Of a DNA stretch of 64,000 nucleotides, positions 17,318 through 25,092 are shown piece after piece. The notes under the pieces are model-generated. The model saw only the letters and a program-made list of their open reading frames with translations. It searched no databases and had not been told where the DNA came from. The first letter of the stretch is position 1. Every line of letters begins with the position of its first letter. The DNA is from Verrucomicrobia bacterium LP2A (lineage in GTDB: Bacteria > Verrucomicrobiota > Verrucomicrobiia > Methylacidiphilales > Methylacidiphilaceae), in contig JAFS01000001.1 of the NCBI GenBank assembly GCA_000526255.1, positions 806,001 through 870,000 on the forward strand, given 5' to 3'. Both the position numbers and the translations under genes were made by a program.

Positions 17318-18331
17318 ATGGACCGATACAGCCAAGCCGGAGTCAACCTTGATCTGGCCGCCTCGGTGAAAGCCGGGCTGCGGGGCATCGTCCGAAAAAG
17401 CACGCGCCCCGAGGTTCTCGGGGCAATCGGCGGTTTCGGCGGCCTATTTCGCCCGGTCCTTTCCGCGTTTCGGGAACCTGTCCTCGTTGCAAGCATCGAC
17501 GGGGTCGGCACGAAGCTCAAGGTCGCCGCCCTGGCACACCATCACCAAGGAGTGGGAGAAGACCTGGTCCATCATTGCGTCAATGACATCGCCACGACGG
17601 GAGCGGAACCTCTCTTTTTTCTGGATTACGTAGGAACCTCTCACCTCGATCCGGCCAGCTTTCATGACATTCTGCAGGGAATGGCTCGCGCCTGCCGGAG
17701 AGCCGGCTGCGCTCTCCTGGGAGGAGAGACGGCCCAGATGCCGGGAATGTACCGAGACGACGAATATGACCTGGTGGGTGCAATCGTCGGAATCGTGGAC
17801 CGCCCAGCGCTGCTCCCCAGCGCGGGGATGCGGGCGGGCGATCTCCTCATCGGCCTTCGTTCCTCTGGGCTCCATACCAACGGCTACTCCCTGGCGAGAA
17901 AAATCCTATTCGAGGAACAAAACCTTTCGCTCGATGCCCACATTTCCGGCTGCTCCCTCCCCCTGGGCGAGGAGCTCCTCCGCGTACATCGCTCCTATCT
18001 GCCTGAGCTTCGCCGACTGCGCCGGCTCAACCTTCCGGTCAAGGGAATTGCCCACATCACCGGAGGGGGGCTTCCGGAGAATCTCCCTCGCATTCTCCCA
18101 AAACGGCTCGACGCCCAAATCGAGATCAAAAGTTGGCGCGTTCCTCCGCTGTTCCGCTTCCTCACGAAGGTTGGGAAGCTCTCGCAGGAAGAAAGCTATC
18201 GCGTTTTCAACATGGGCATCGGAATGGTCCTGATCGTCTCGGACAATCTTGGAGAGCGCGTCGCTCGAGCAACCGACGGGCGAATCATTGGGAAGCTCGC
18301 AGCGGGTAAAGGACGTGTTCTCTTCAGTTGA
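17318..18331 (+). CDS. purM: Phosphoribosylformylglycinamidine cyclo-ligase
   Basis: A 337-residue ATP-dependent cyclase that forms aminoimidazole ribotide in purine synthesis. Family landmarks: DRYSQAGVNLD at the start, VASIDGVGTKLKVA, HHCVNDIATTGAEPLFFLDY, GGETAQMPGMY and GLRSSGLHTNGYSLAR. It follows purF by 25 bases on the same strand, a two-gene pur operon. It ends 39 bases from the convergent tmRNA gene. Confidence 0.96.
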   Translation: MDRYSQAGVNLDLAASVKAGLRGIVRKSTRPEVLGAIGGFGGLFRPVLSAFREPVLVASIDGVGTKLKVAALAHHHQGVGEDLVHHCVNDIATTGAEPLFFLDYVGTSHLDPASFHDILQGMARACRRAGCALLGGETAQMPGMYRDDEYDLVGAIVGIVDRPALLPSAGMRAGDLLIGLRSSGLHTNGYSLARKILFEEQNLSLDAHISGCSLPLGEELLRVHRSYLPELRRLRRLNLPVKGIAHITGGGLPENLPRILPKRLDAQIEIKSWRVPPLFRFLTKVGKLSQEESYRVFNMGIGMVLIVSDNLGERVARATDGRIIGKLAAGKGRVLFS

Positions 18332-18369
18332 ACAAACGTTTACCCGCGCTATTTAGAAAAACGAGAGAG

Positions 18370-18753
18370 TGGAGGCGGAGGGAGTCGAACCCTCGTCTTC
18401 TCGTGGAACCACGTTCGCTTCTACAAGTTTAGTAGCTCGATCGACAGACCGCGCACCGCCGCTTGCCAAGCTACCCGCGACGCAGGCGATACGCCGAGCT
18501 TTTGCTTACAACCCGCTCCTGGAGCCCGCAACCATGAGCGCATCGTCCGGCGATAAAACACATCTGTCTCGTCCGCGCCGGCGCGAGGCGAAACACACGC
18601 TTGCTGCTCAGCGGTTCGCTTAGGCAGCAAGAGCCAACTCGTGGTCGGCAGTTATCTTCTTCGAGCAGGTTTTTTTACGAGGCCAACCTACTCGTGAGCC
18701 CTCGACTTGCCACGAACGAGGATGCGCGAGAATCGATTACCGTTTGCGCCCCC
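18370..18753 (-). ncRNA. ssrA: Transfer-messenger RNA
   Basis: A 384-base tmRNA. The 5' end GGGGGCG pairs with CGCCUCC at the 3' end, and the T arm GAGGG-TTCGACT-CCCTC precedes it. The internal reading frame ends at TAA 18622-18620 and codes a tag finishing ADHELALAA, with the Leu-Ala-Ala degradation signal expected for ClpXP. CCA is not encoded. It lies downstream of smpB on the same strand. The exact resume codon is not certain. It rescues stalled ribosomes with SmpB. Confidence 0.93.
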
Positions 18754-18850
18754 GTGGAACAATTCAAGCTTACGAAGAGAACCGTGCTCTGTCAAATGGA
18801 GCCGCCGCCCTTTTTTAGGGGACGCGAAGAAAGAGAACAAACTGTGAAAC

Positions 18851-18871
18851 CCCGGCCCGGTTGAGGCCGGG
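18851..18871 (-). terminator. Possible terminator after smpB
   Basis: A 7-bp GC-only stem (CCCGGCC with GGCCGGG) and a seven-base loop, followed on the minus strand by GTTTCACAGTTTGTT. The T content is moderate, so it could be a weak terminator between smpB and ssrA. Confidence 0.4.
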
Positions 18872-18991
18872 AAGCGGAGATGGCGGATCCTGCGCACCTT
18901 TCTGCTTTGCGTCCTGTTGCTTCTTGGCGCTATCCATCATTCCATTCGCCATCGGGCTCCTCGTCGCCCGCGGCTTCCGGATCTGTCGCGG

Positions 18992-19456
18992 CTAGCGCCG
19001 CCGGTGCACCGCGTTGCGGATGTCCTTTTCTGCTTCCGCGGCGCGAAGCGATTCCCTTTTGTCATGCTCTGCCTTTCCGACCCCGAGCCCGAGAAGGACC
19101 TTGATCATGCCATTCTTCCAATAGAGCTTCAGAGGAATCAGGGCCCGCCCCTTGAGAGAGGTCGCTCCGAAAAGCTTCCGAATCTCTCCCTTGTGGAGCA
19201 ATAACTTCCTACGCGCTTTCGGGTCGCGGGTAGTGAAGCCGGCCGCATTTTCATAGAGGGGAATATTCGCTTGATGGAGCCAAGCTTCTCCACCCTCGAT
19301 CTGGGCATAGGCTCCGTCGATTTGGCCTCGCCCCTGCCTCAGAGATTTTACCTCAGAACCGAGGAGCACCAAGCCCGCTTCGTAAGTGTCGAGAAAGGTG
19401 TAATCCCGACGGGCGCGGCGGTTCACCACCAGATCGACGACAGCTCTTTCGCTCAC
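18992..19456 (-). CDS. smpB: SsrA-binding protein
   Basis: A 154-residue tmRNA partner. The family core is visible: VNRRARRDYTFLDTYEAGLVL, GSEVKSLRQGRGQIDGAY, and KGRALIPLKLYWKNG, followed by GLGVGKAEHDKRESLR and a basic tail. It is encoded 238 bases upstream of the tmRNA gene on the same strand, which confirms both calls. Confidence 0.96.
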   Translation of the reverse strand: MSERAVVDLVVNRRARRDYTFLDTYEAGLVLLGSEVKSLRQGRGQIDGAYAQIEGGEAWLHQANIPLYENAAGFTTRDPKARRKLLLHKGEIRKLFGATSLKGRALIPLKLYWKNGMIKVLLGLGVGKAEHDKRESLRAAEAEKDIRNAVHRRR

Positions 19457-19541
19457 GATCTATCCAACGGGTAGTAACGCCCTTGTGAGATACAGCGCGG
19501 GCGGCACTCGCTTCGGAAGCCCTTCCCGCCGTGCCAGGCGG

Positions 19542-19808
19542 TTAGACCGTCGGTTCTTCCGAAACCAACGAGGTGAACGCTGTGGGAGCCTCTTCCGCGG
19601 GAGCCACCGTCAGCTTCCCGTCCGCAATCTCCTTTAGGGCCACGTGGAGAAGGCTCCATTGAGGATGAACTTCCACCAAGGGTCTGGCGCCCTTCGCCAG
19701 CAGCCGAACCCGTCCCGACACGGCATTGATCAATACCTCGGGAGAGCCCATTTTACCGAGAGCCGCGGAAAGAAGTGCGTTAATCGTATCGCTCACTGTT
19801 CGACCCAA
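19542..19808 (-). CDS. rpoZ: RNA polymerase omega subunit
   Basis: An 88-residue protein. The central stretch KMGSPEVLINAVSGRVRLL plus ARPLVEVHPQWSLLHVALKEIADGKLTV matches the omega fold (an N-V-L/V-x-R-R-x-R-x-L segment and a final A-L-x-E-I-x-x-G-K-I). It should assist assembly of RNA polymerase. It is followed by smpB on the same strand. The sequence is divergent, so confidence is moderate. Confidence 0.75.
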   Translation of the reverse strand: MGRTVSDTINALLSAALGKMGSPEVLINAVSGRVRLLAKGARPLVEVHPQWSLLHVALKEIADGKLTVAPAEEAPTAFTSLVSEEPTV

Positions 19809-19930
19809 TTCTCAAGTTAAAAAGTTAATTGTGCAAATATCCGACCGAAAAAGCAATCCTTTCCCACAAGAAAAAGATTGCGACCAAGCACTCTTGTAGT
19901 CGGGGCCGGCCGATGGGAGATCACGAGTCG

Positions 19931-20635
19931 TTATTGTGCGACAAACAAGATGCGCCCGCAGTTTTCGCAAGAAGCCAGTTCCGCCGCCGCCTCTGCCCGT
20001 AAGAGCGTCTGTCGAGTCAGCTTCATATGGCAACCCCCACAGCCCCCATGCACGACCGGGACAATGGCATTTTCCCGGTGGCCTTGCACGAGCTTTTGAT
20101 ACCGAGCCAAAAGCGTCGGCTCCACGGTACCCTTTTTCCTTTCCCGATCCAGTTCAGCCTGGGCCAGCTGGCTCGTCAGTCGCGATTCTTTCTCCGCCAG
20201 CTCTCTTCTCTTTTGCCGGGCATCCCCTTCCGCCTCCTCCGCTTTCCGCTCCTCCTGCTTCACGCCGATCTGCAAGTCGTCGGCCTTCTCCAGCAGCAGC
20301 AAGACCTCATCCTCTTCGCGCTCCACCTCGCCCTTGACCTGAAGAATCTCATGGGAGAGCGCCTGATATTCCTCGTTTTTCCGCGCCTGCATCTGCTGGG
20401 CTTGATAGCGAGCCAACCGGCGCCGCAGCTCCTCGATCTCCCCTTCCTTTTGTCGCCGAAGGAGCTCGGTCGACTGCTGAGCCTGCTTGGCCTCCTGCAA
20501 CTTCCGCTTCGCTTCTTCAAATGCTTCTTCCACCCGTCTTTTAGCAACAGGCAGTTGGACGAACTCCGAGCGAAGCCGACCGATCTTATGATCTAGCTCT
20601 TGCAGATCAAGCAATGGGGGAAGGTCTGGATGCAT
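19931..20635 (-). CDS. Coiled-coil protein with C4 zinc ribbon (DUF164)
   Basis: A 234-residue protein. Residues about 10-165 form a long antiparallel coiled coil rich in Glu, Arg and Gln. The C-terminus has a zinc ribbon with GGCGGCHMKL and SCENCGRILF, the pattern of the DUF164/zf-RING_7 family, which is widespread and uncharacterised, with proposals of nucleic-acid binding. ATG 20635 is preferred over an in-frame start 24 bases upstream because GGGAAGGGAAG sits directly before it. Confidence 0.8.
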   Translation of the reverse strand: MHPDLPPLLDLQELDHKIGRLRSEFVQLPVAKRRVEEAFEEAKRKLQEAKQAQQSTELLRRQKEGEIEELRRRLARYQAQQMQARKNEEYQALSHEILQVKGEVEREEDEVLLLLEKADDLQIGVKQEERKAEEAEGDARQKRRELAEKESRLTSQLAQAELDRERKKGTVEPTLLARYQKLVQGHRENAIVPVVHGGCGGCHMKLTRQTLLRAEAAAELASCENCGRILFVAQ

Positions 20636-20707
20636 CTTCCCTTCCCATACAACCGCCAAGGAGCAAAGGCAAGGAGCGGTCGCCTCCTTTCGCGCTGCGC
20701 AAACGAT

Positions 20708-21451
20708 TCACCACAAGCGATAGACCGCCTGCACCGACGCCTGGATTCTCATTTCCCCGCCGCTGACAGGAACCGCTGCGAGAGGGTTCCGCGTTCCGGC
20801 CAAGGGAGCCATGTTGGCAAGACCGAAACGCGCGACGGGATGCGGATGCTCGCCCCCTTCCTGGATCTTCAAAACCGGTCCGAGTTGAGCGCCCGCCGCC
20901 TTGGCCAAAAGTTCCGCCTTCTCCCTCGCCTTCCCCAACGCCTTTGCCAGCAACTCCCGGTAGAGAGGCTCCAGCCGATCCGACAGCCACTCGACTTCCG
21001 TCACCTCGTCGACTCCCGCCGTGAAGAGAACGGCAAGCAGCCCACCCAACCGAGCAAACTCCGCCAGCTCGACCGCTTCCCTCCGGGTCACCCGATAAGC
21101 GATAATGCGCTCCTTACTCTCCTTCTTCCCCTTTTCCTCGACCGTCACGGGCTGCAACCGAATTTCCGACGTACGCCAAGTCCCCTTCCCGCCCCATTCG
21201 CTATCGACTCGCTTCCGCACGTCGCCCACGCGGGTTTCATCCATTTGCTCCGCCTCCCCGGGCGTCTTCCCCTCGCTGACCAAAACAAACTCCACGACGG
21301 CGCGATCGATGGGCACCGACTCCTCCGCCTCCGCGTGCACTCGGACCGACCGCACGCTCTCCGTCTCTCCGCGGGCGACGCCCATCCCCGCCCAGCCAAG
21401 CCACAATAACGCGAGGAAAACCGCCCTCGCACGCCACGGTCGATCCTGCAT
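20708..21451 (-). CDS. Periplasmic SIMPL-domain (DUF541) protein
   Basis: A 247-residue exported protein. Residues 1-28 are a signal peptide (RARAVFLALLWLGWAGMGVARG). The body starts RSVRVHAEAEESVPIDRAVVEFVLVSEG and ends with an RIQASVQAVYRLW strand, the layout of the SIMPL domain. The function of the family is unclear, and oxidative or envelope stress links exist for some members. ATG 21451 has GAGAGGGAGTGG upstream and gives a normal signal peptide; an earlier start at 21487 is less likely. It lies 73 bases upstream of the zinc-ribbon gene. Confidence 0.75.
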   Translation of the reverse strand: MQDRPWRARAVFLALLWLGWAGMGVARGETESVRSVRVHAEAEESVPIDRAVVEFVLVSEGKTPGEAEQMDETRVGDVRKRVDSEWGGKGTWRTSEIRLQPVTVEEKGKKESKERIIAYRVTRREAVELAEFARLGGLLAVLFTAGVDEVTEVEWLSDRLEPLYRELLAKALGKAREKAELLAKAAGAQLGPVLKIQEGGEHPHPVARFGLANMAPLAGTRNPLAAVPVSGGEMRIQASVQAVYRLW

Positions 21452-21677
21452 CACGCCACTCCCTCTCCCGATTCCTTCTCCACACACGCCAGCCCCCTTC
21501 CTTCTCGCCCCACGTAAGAAGAGGGCAAGGATAACCTATTTTTTTAAGCTCACCCGTGATAATGGCCCCGCTACTCTATTCCAAGAGAGAGTGGTCCACT
21601 TTAGGGAAGATTCGAGCCGATCGGATCATCCGGCAGCCGCTCCATTGCCTCCAAGACGACTTCTGAGGGAAACCGGC

Positions 21678-21749
<72 letters not shown>

Positions 21750-21861
21750 TCGTCTACAATAGCGTAGCGAAACCCGCAACATGGGAGCAAGGAAAGAAAA
21801 CGCCGAGGCAAGAGCCTGGCTGGAGCGCCCTCGTCGTCCGCCGTTGCCGCCGATCTTCGCC

Positions 21862-22473
21862 ATGCTAGACTCCTCCATGCCTACGGTACACCTCGCCTCC
21901 ACCAATCCCCACAAGCTTGCCGAGTTTCAGCGTCTGCTCGGGCCTTCCTTCGTACTCCGACCCGCCTTCTTTCCTACCAACTCTGATCCATGGATTGAAG
22001 ATGGTGTAACATTTCTGGATAATGCCATTACAAAAGCTGTATTTTATAGTCTCCGTAGACCCGGCTTGGTCCTTGCTGATGATTCCGGCCTCGCCGTTGC
22101 TGCGCTCGGCGGAGAGCCCGGCGTCTACTCCGCCCGCTATGCTGGACCCCGGGCGAGTGATGCCGAGAATCGCCGCCTGCTCCTTGAGCGTCTCGGGAAT
22201 ATGCCGCAAGAGGGGCGCAACGCCGCCTTTTACTGTGCGCTCGCCGTGGCTCGGCAGGGAAAGCTCATGGCCACCGCGGAAGCGAGCTGTCCAGGAACGA
22301 TTCTCCATTCACCCAGAGGAGAGGAAGGCTTCGGGTATGACCCGATCTTCCTTCCCCACGACGCCACCGCTACCTTCGCAGAGATGGCTCCGGAGGAAAA
22401 AGATCGTCACAGTCATCGGGCGGGAGCGGTCGCTCGGCTCCTGACTTCCCTTTCGGCCGAGGCTTGGACCTGA
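21862..22473 (+). CDS. rdgB: XTP/dITP pyrophosphatase
   Basis: A house-cleaning enzyme of about 203 residues that hydrolyses dITP and XTP to the monophosphate. Family motifs: LASTNPHKLAEF at the N-terminus, VLADDSGLAVAALGGEPGVYSARYAG, and EGFGYDPIFLP followed by FAEMAPEEKDRHSHR. The frame is open upstream to 21781, but homologues begin close to the LASTN motif, so ATG 21862 or ATG 21877 is likely; neither has a good ribosome site. Confidence 0.93.
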   Translation: MLDSSMPTVHLASTNPHKLAEFQRLLGPSFVLRPAFFPTNSDPWIEDGVTFLDNAITKAVFYSLRRPGLVLADDSGLAVAALGGEPGVYSARYAGPRASDAENRRLLLERLGNMPQEGRNAAFYCALAVARQGKLMATAEASCPGTILHSPRGEEGFGYDPIFLPHDATATFAEMAPEEKDRHSHRAGAVARLLTSLSAEAWT

Positions 22474-22542
22474 TCTTTCCGAACTCCATTTTCCCTTCCA
22501 TTCCACTCGACCTTTTCGGATGGCTAGGATCACAATTCGATC

Positions 22543-23250
22543 ATGAAAGCATTGATCCTGGCGGCGGGTAAAGGGACTCGGATGGGGTCGCTGACCTCGG
22601 GAACCCCGAAGCCGATGCTGGAGATCGGCGGGCGCCCTCTCCTCGAATGGATCGTTTGCGGGCTGCGCGATTCTGCGGGCGTGACGGAGTTTTGCCTGGT
22701 CATCGGGCATCAAAAGGAACGCATTTTCTCTCATTTCCGGGATGGAGCCGCTTGGGAAATCTCGATCACCTACCGGGAGCAGAAAGTCCTTGACGGGACC
22801 GGACGCGCGCCGCTTCTTGCGCGTGATTGGGTCCGGGACCACCCGTTTCTTCTTTCCTATGGAGACATCTTGGTCGACCCGGACGAATACCGCCGTTTGG
22901 CCGCCGCCTATCGCGACGACGGCGTCATTGCCGTCTGTCCCAGTCAGGACATCCGCCTGGGCGGAGCCGTGCTGCTCGATTCGCACGGCCTGGTTCAGGA
23001 TATTATTGAAAAGCCGGAAAATCCGGAGCTCTTCCCAAACAGCTATTACAACGCTGGGATCTACGCCTTTTCCCCGCGCGTTTTCGTTTTTATGGACGAG
23101 CTGGAAAAATCGGCAAGAGGCGAGTACGAGCTGACGGATGCCGTGCGACGTCTCGCCCGGGGCGGCAAGGTTCATGCGCTCGTTTTGAAAGGCGACTGGG
23201 CTGACGTACGAGATCCTCAAATCTTGGCAAAGCTCAATCGAGAACGCTAG
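22543..23250 (+). CDS. Sugar-phosphate nucleotidyltransferase
   Basis: A 235-residue enzyme of the NDP-sugar pyrophosphorylase family. The signature MKALILAAGKGTRMGSL and TPKPMLEIGGRPLLEWI covers nucleotide and metal binding. The sequences DGTGRAPLLARDW and LSYGDILVDPDEY supply the second part of the active site. It lacks the left-handed helix domain of GlmU. The sugar is not defined; mannose-1-phosphate or glucose-1-phosphate types share these motifs. It may feed the surface glycan genes at 1935-4671. It lies 13 bases before the Xer recombinase. Confidence 0.85.
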   Translation: MKALILAAGKGTRMGSLTSGTPKPMLEIGGRPLLEWIVCGLRDSAGVTEFCLVIGHQKERIFSHFRDGAAWEISITYREQKVLDGTGRAPLLARDWVRDHPFLLSYGDILVDPDEYRRLAAAYRDDGVIAVCPSQDIRLGGAVLLDSHGLVQDIIEKPENPELFPNSYYNAGIYAFSPRVFVFMDELEKSARGEYELTDAVRRLARGGKVHALVLKGDWADVRDPQILAKLNRER

Positions 23251-23263
23251 GGGGCGTCGTCTT

Positions 23264-24187
23264 GTGAAAAAAGCGGACAGCGACTCGTGGACCGGCGCGA
23301 TCGAATCCGTGTTGCGCTATCTCGCCACCGAAAGGGACCACTCGGCCAACACGCAACTGACCAACCGCCTCCTCCTCGAAGCCTTTGGCCGATGGGCGGT
23401 CGAAAAGCAACTCTTCGAGCCTGCCGACCTGACGCTGGAAGATGTCCAGCGGTATCTGGCAAAGGAGCGGGAGAGAGGGCTGGCTCCGAGCTCTCTGAAG
23501 GCGCTCGTCGTTGCTCTGCGCCATCTTTTTTCCCACTTGCGACGAGAAGGTATGATTCCCGTGGATCTCACTCAGGACCTAGAGCTGCCCAAAGTCGGGC
23601 TCCGCATTCCTCGTGTCTTGTCCGAAAAGGATGTAAACCAGCTATTAACCGTTGACTATCCATCAACGCCGGAAGGAGTGCGAGACCGCGCAATCGTCGA
23701 GATCCTCTACGGCTCCGGTCTGCGGGCGAGCGAGCTGGTCGACCTCCGGCTCACCTCTTTCTTATCGGATGAACGGATGCTGCGCGTTTTCGGAAAAGGA
23801 CGGAAAGAGCGGATGGTTCCCTTGGGAATCCCCTCCCTTCGCGCGGTTGAGGTCTATCTTGCAGAAAGTCGTCCTCGCCTGCTCGGCTCGCGAAGAAGCG
23901 ACGTTCTCTTTTTGAAGCGAGGCGGCAGTCCGCTCAGCCGCTTCGCGTTGAACCAACTCCTTTCGCATCTGGCCCAAAGAATCGGTCTCCGTCACGGGAT
24001 TCACCCCCACCTTTTGCGCCATTCGTTCGCCACCCATCTTCTCCACCACGGTGCAGACCTCCGCTCCTTGCAGCTCTTGCTCGGTCACGCCGACCTTGCA
24101 ACCACCCAGATTTACACCCACGTAGACGCAGACCGCCTGCGGGAGATCCATCGTCGCTTTCACCCTAGAGGGCAACGCCTTGCCTAG
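23264..24187 (+). CDS. Tyrosine recombinase XerC/XerD
   Basis: A 307-residue site-specific recombinase that should resolve chromosome dimers at dif with a partner Xer protein. An N-terminal SAM-like DNA-binding domain (about 10-95) is followed by the catalytic domain with Arg154 (GSGLRASEL), Lys179 (GKGRKERMVPL), His249 and Arg252 (HPHLLRHS), His275 (LLGHADLATTQIY) and nucleophile Tyr284. The full pentad plus tyrosine is present. GTG 23264 is preceded by AGGGGG. No integrase-type context (att site, phage genes) is present, so a housekeeping Xer is the best call. XerC and XerD cannot be separated with certainty. Confidence 0.9.
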   Translation: MKKADSDSWTGAIESVLRYLATERDHSANTQLTNRLLLEAFGRWAVEKQLFEPADLTLEDVQRYLAKERERGLAPSSLKALVVALRHLFSHLRREGMIPVDLTQDLELPKVGLRIPRVLSEKDVNQLLTVDYPSTPEGVRDRAIVEILYGSGLRASELVDLRLTSFLSDERMLRVFGKGRKERMVPLGIPSLRAVEVYLAESRPRLLGSRRSDVLFLKRGGSPLSRFALNQLLSHLAQRIGLRHGIHPHLLRHSFATHLLHHGADLRSLQLLLGHADLATTQIYTHVDADRLREIHRRFHPRGQRLA

Positions 24188-24357
24188 CGGACTATGCGTT
24201 TTTACTTTTTCGGAGCGAAAGTCCGATTGCTCAACGCTCCTCTTGGATTCCGGGATCGGGACCTCCTCGATTCCGCAGCGATGCAGTCGAAACTGCGCAA
24301 GTGTTTAGCAGACCAAAGGATGCTTGCCTTATTACGCATGGCGGCAACAACGTGCCA

Positions 24358-25092
24358 ATGAAGTTAAAGCGCTTCCAGGAAGCCATTGGGCATGAATTTC
24401 GCAACCCGCCATTGCTGCGTGAGGCGCTCACACATCCTTCCTACACGGCGGAAACTCAATCCGAGGGTCCTAACTACCAGCGATTGGAGTTTCTCGGCGA
24501 CGCTGTGCTTCAGCTTGCCATTACCGACCGCCTCTACTCCCTTTTCCCGAGGCACAAGGAAGGCTTGTTGACGAAGATGCGCTCGTTTCTCGTCAATCGC
24601 TCCAGCCTTGCCGCGATTGCGAAGGGTCTCGGACTGGGCGATCATCTCCGCTTGGGCAAAGGCGAAGAGAGAAGCGGAGGTCGGGAAAAGGAGTCGAATC
24701 TCGCCGACGCCTGCGAGGCCCTGATCGGTGCCGTTTATCAAGACGGCGGGTGGCGCAAAGCCAAGACGGTCATCCGCAAGCTCTTTTCGAAAGCCCTCAG
24801 CCAAGTCGCTGCCTCGCCAGAAGCCCTTCCCGGCAATCCGAAGGGCTTATTACAGGAATTATTGCAAAAGGAAGGAGGCGAGCCCCCCCGTTATCGATGC
24901 ATCGGACAATCCGGGGCGGCGCACAGGAAATGGTACAATGTCGTCGTCGAATGGGACGAAGCGGTCCTCGGAGAAGGGTGTGGCAGCAGCAAAAAGGAGG
25001 CGGAGCTCAACGCGGCACGCGCTGCGCTCGCTCGCATAGCTCCGAATAGCCCTCACGGATCGCCTTTCGCTGCCCTTCGTAAGCCTCGATGA
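24358..25092 (+). CDS. rnc: Ribonuclease III
   Basis: A 244-residue double-strand-specific RNase for rRNA processing and RNA decay. The RNase III signature is QRLEFLGDAVLQL (41-53) and the second acidic site is NLADACEALIGAVY. The C-terminal dsRNA-binding domain contains KGLLQELLQKEGG and GCGSSKKEAELNAARAALARI. An in-frame start at 24301 exists, but ATG 24358 matches the family N-terminus. The last 86 bases, including the end of the dsRBD, overlap the convergent 3' end of glnE. Confidence 0.95.
   Translation: MKLKRFQEAIGHEFRNPPLLREALTHPSYTAETQSEGPNYQRLEFLGDAVLQLAITDRLYSLFPRHKEGLLTKMRSFLVNRSSLAAIAKGLGLGDHLRLGKGEERSGGREKESNLADACEALIGAVYQDGGWRKAKTVIRKLFSKALSQVAASPEALPGNPKGLLQELLQKEGGEPPRYRCIGQSGAAHRKWYNVVVEWDEAVLGEGCGSSKKEAELNAARAALARIAPNSPHGSPFAALRKPR

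Noticed and set aside
23264-24187. Xer gene as the integrase of a mobile element
   Set aside because: No direct repeats, tRNA insertion site or phage genes surround it, and the sequence is of the housekeeping Xer type.
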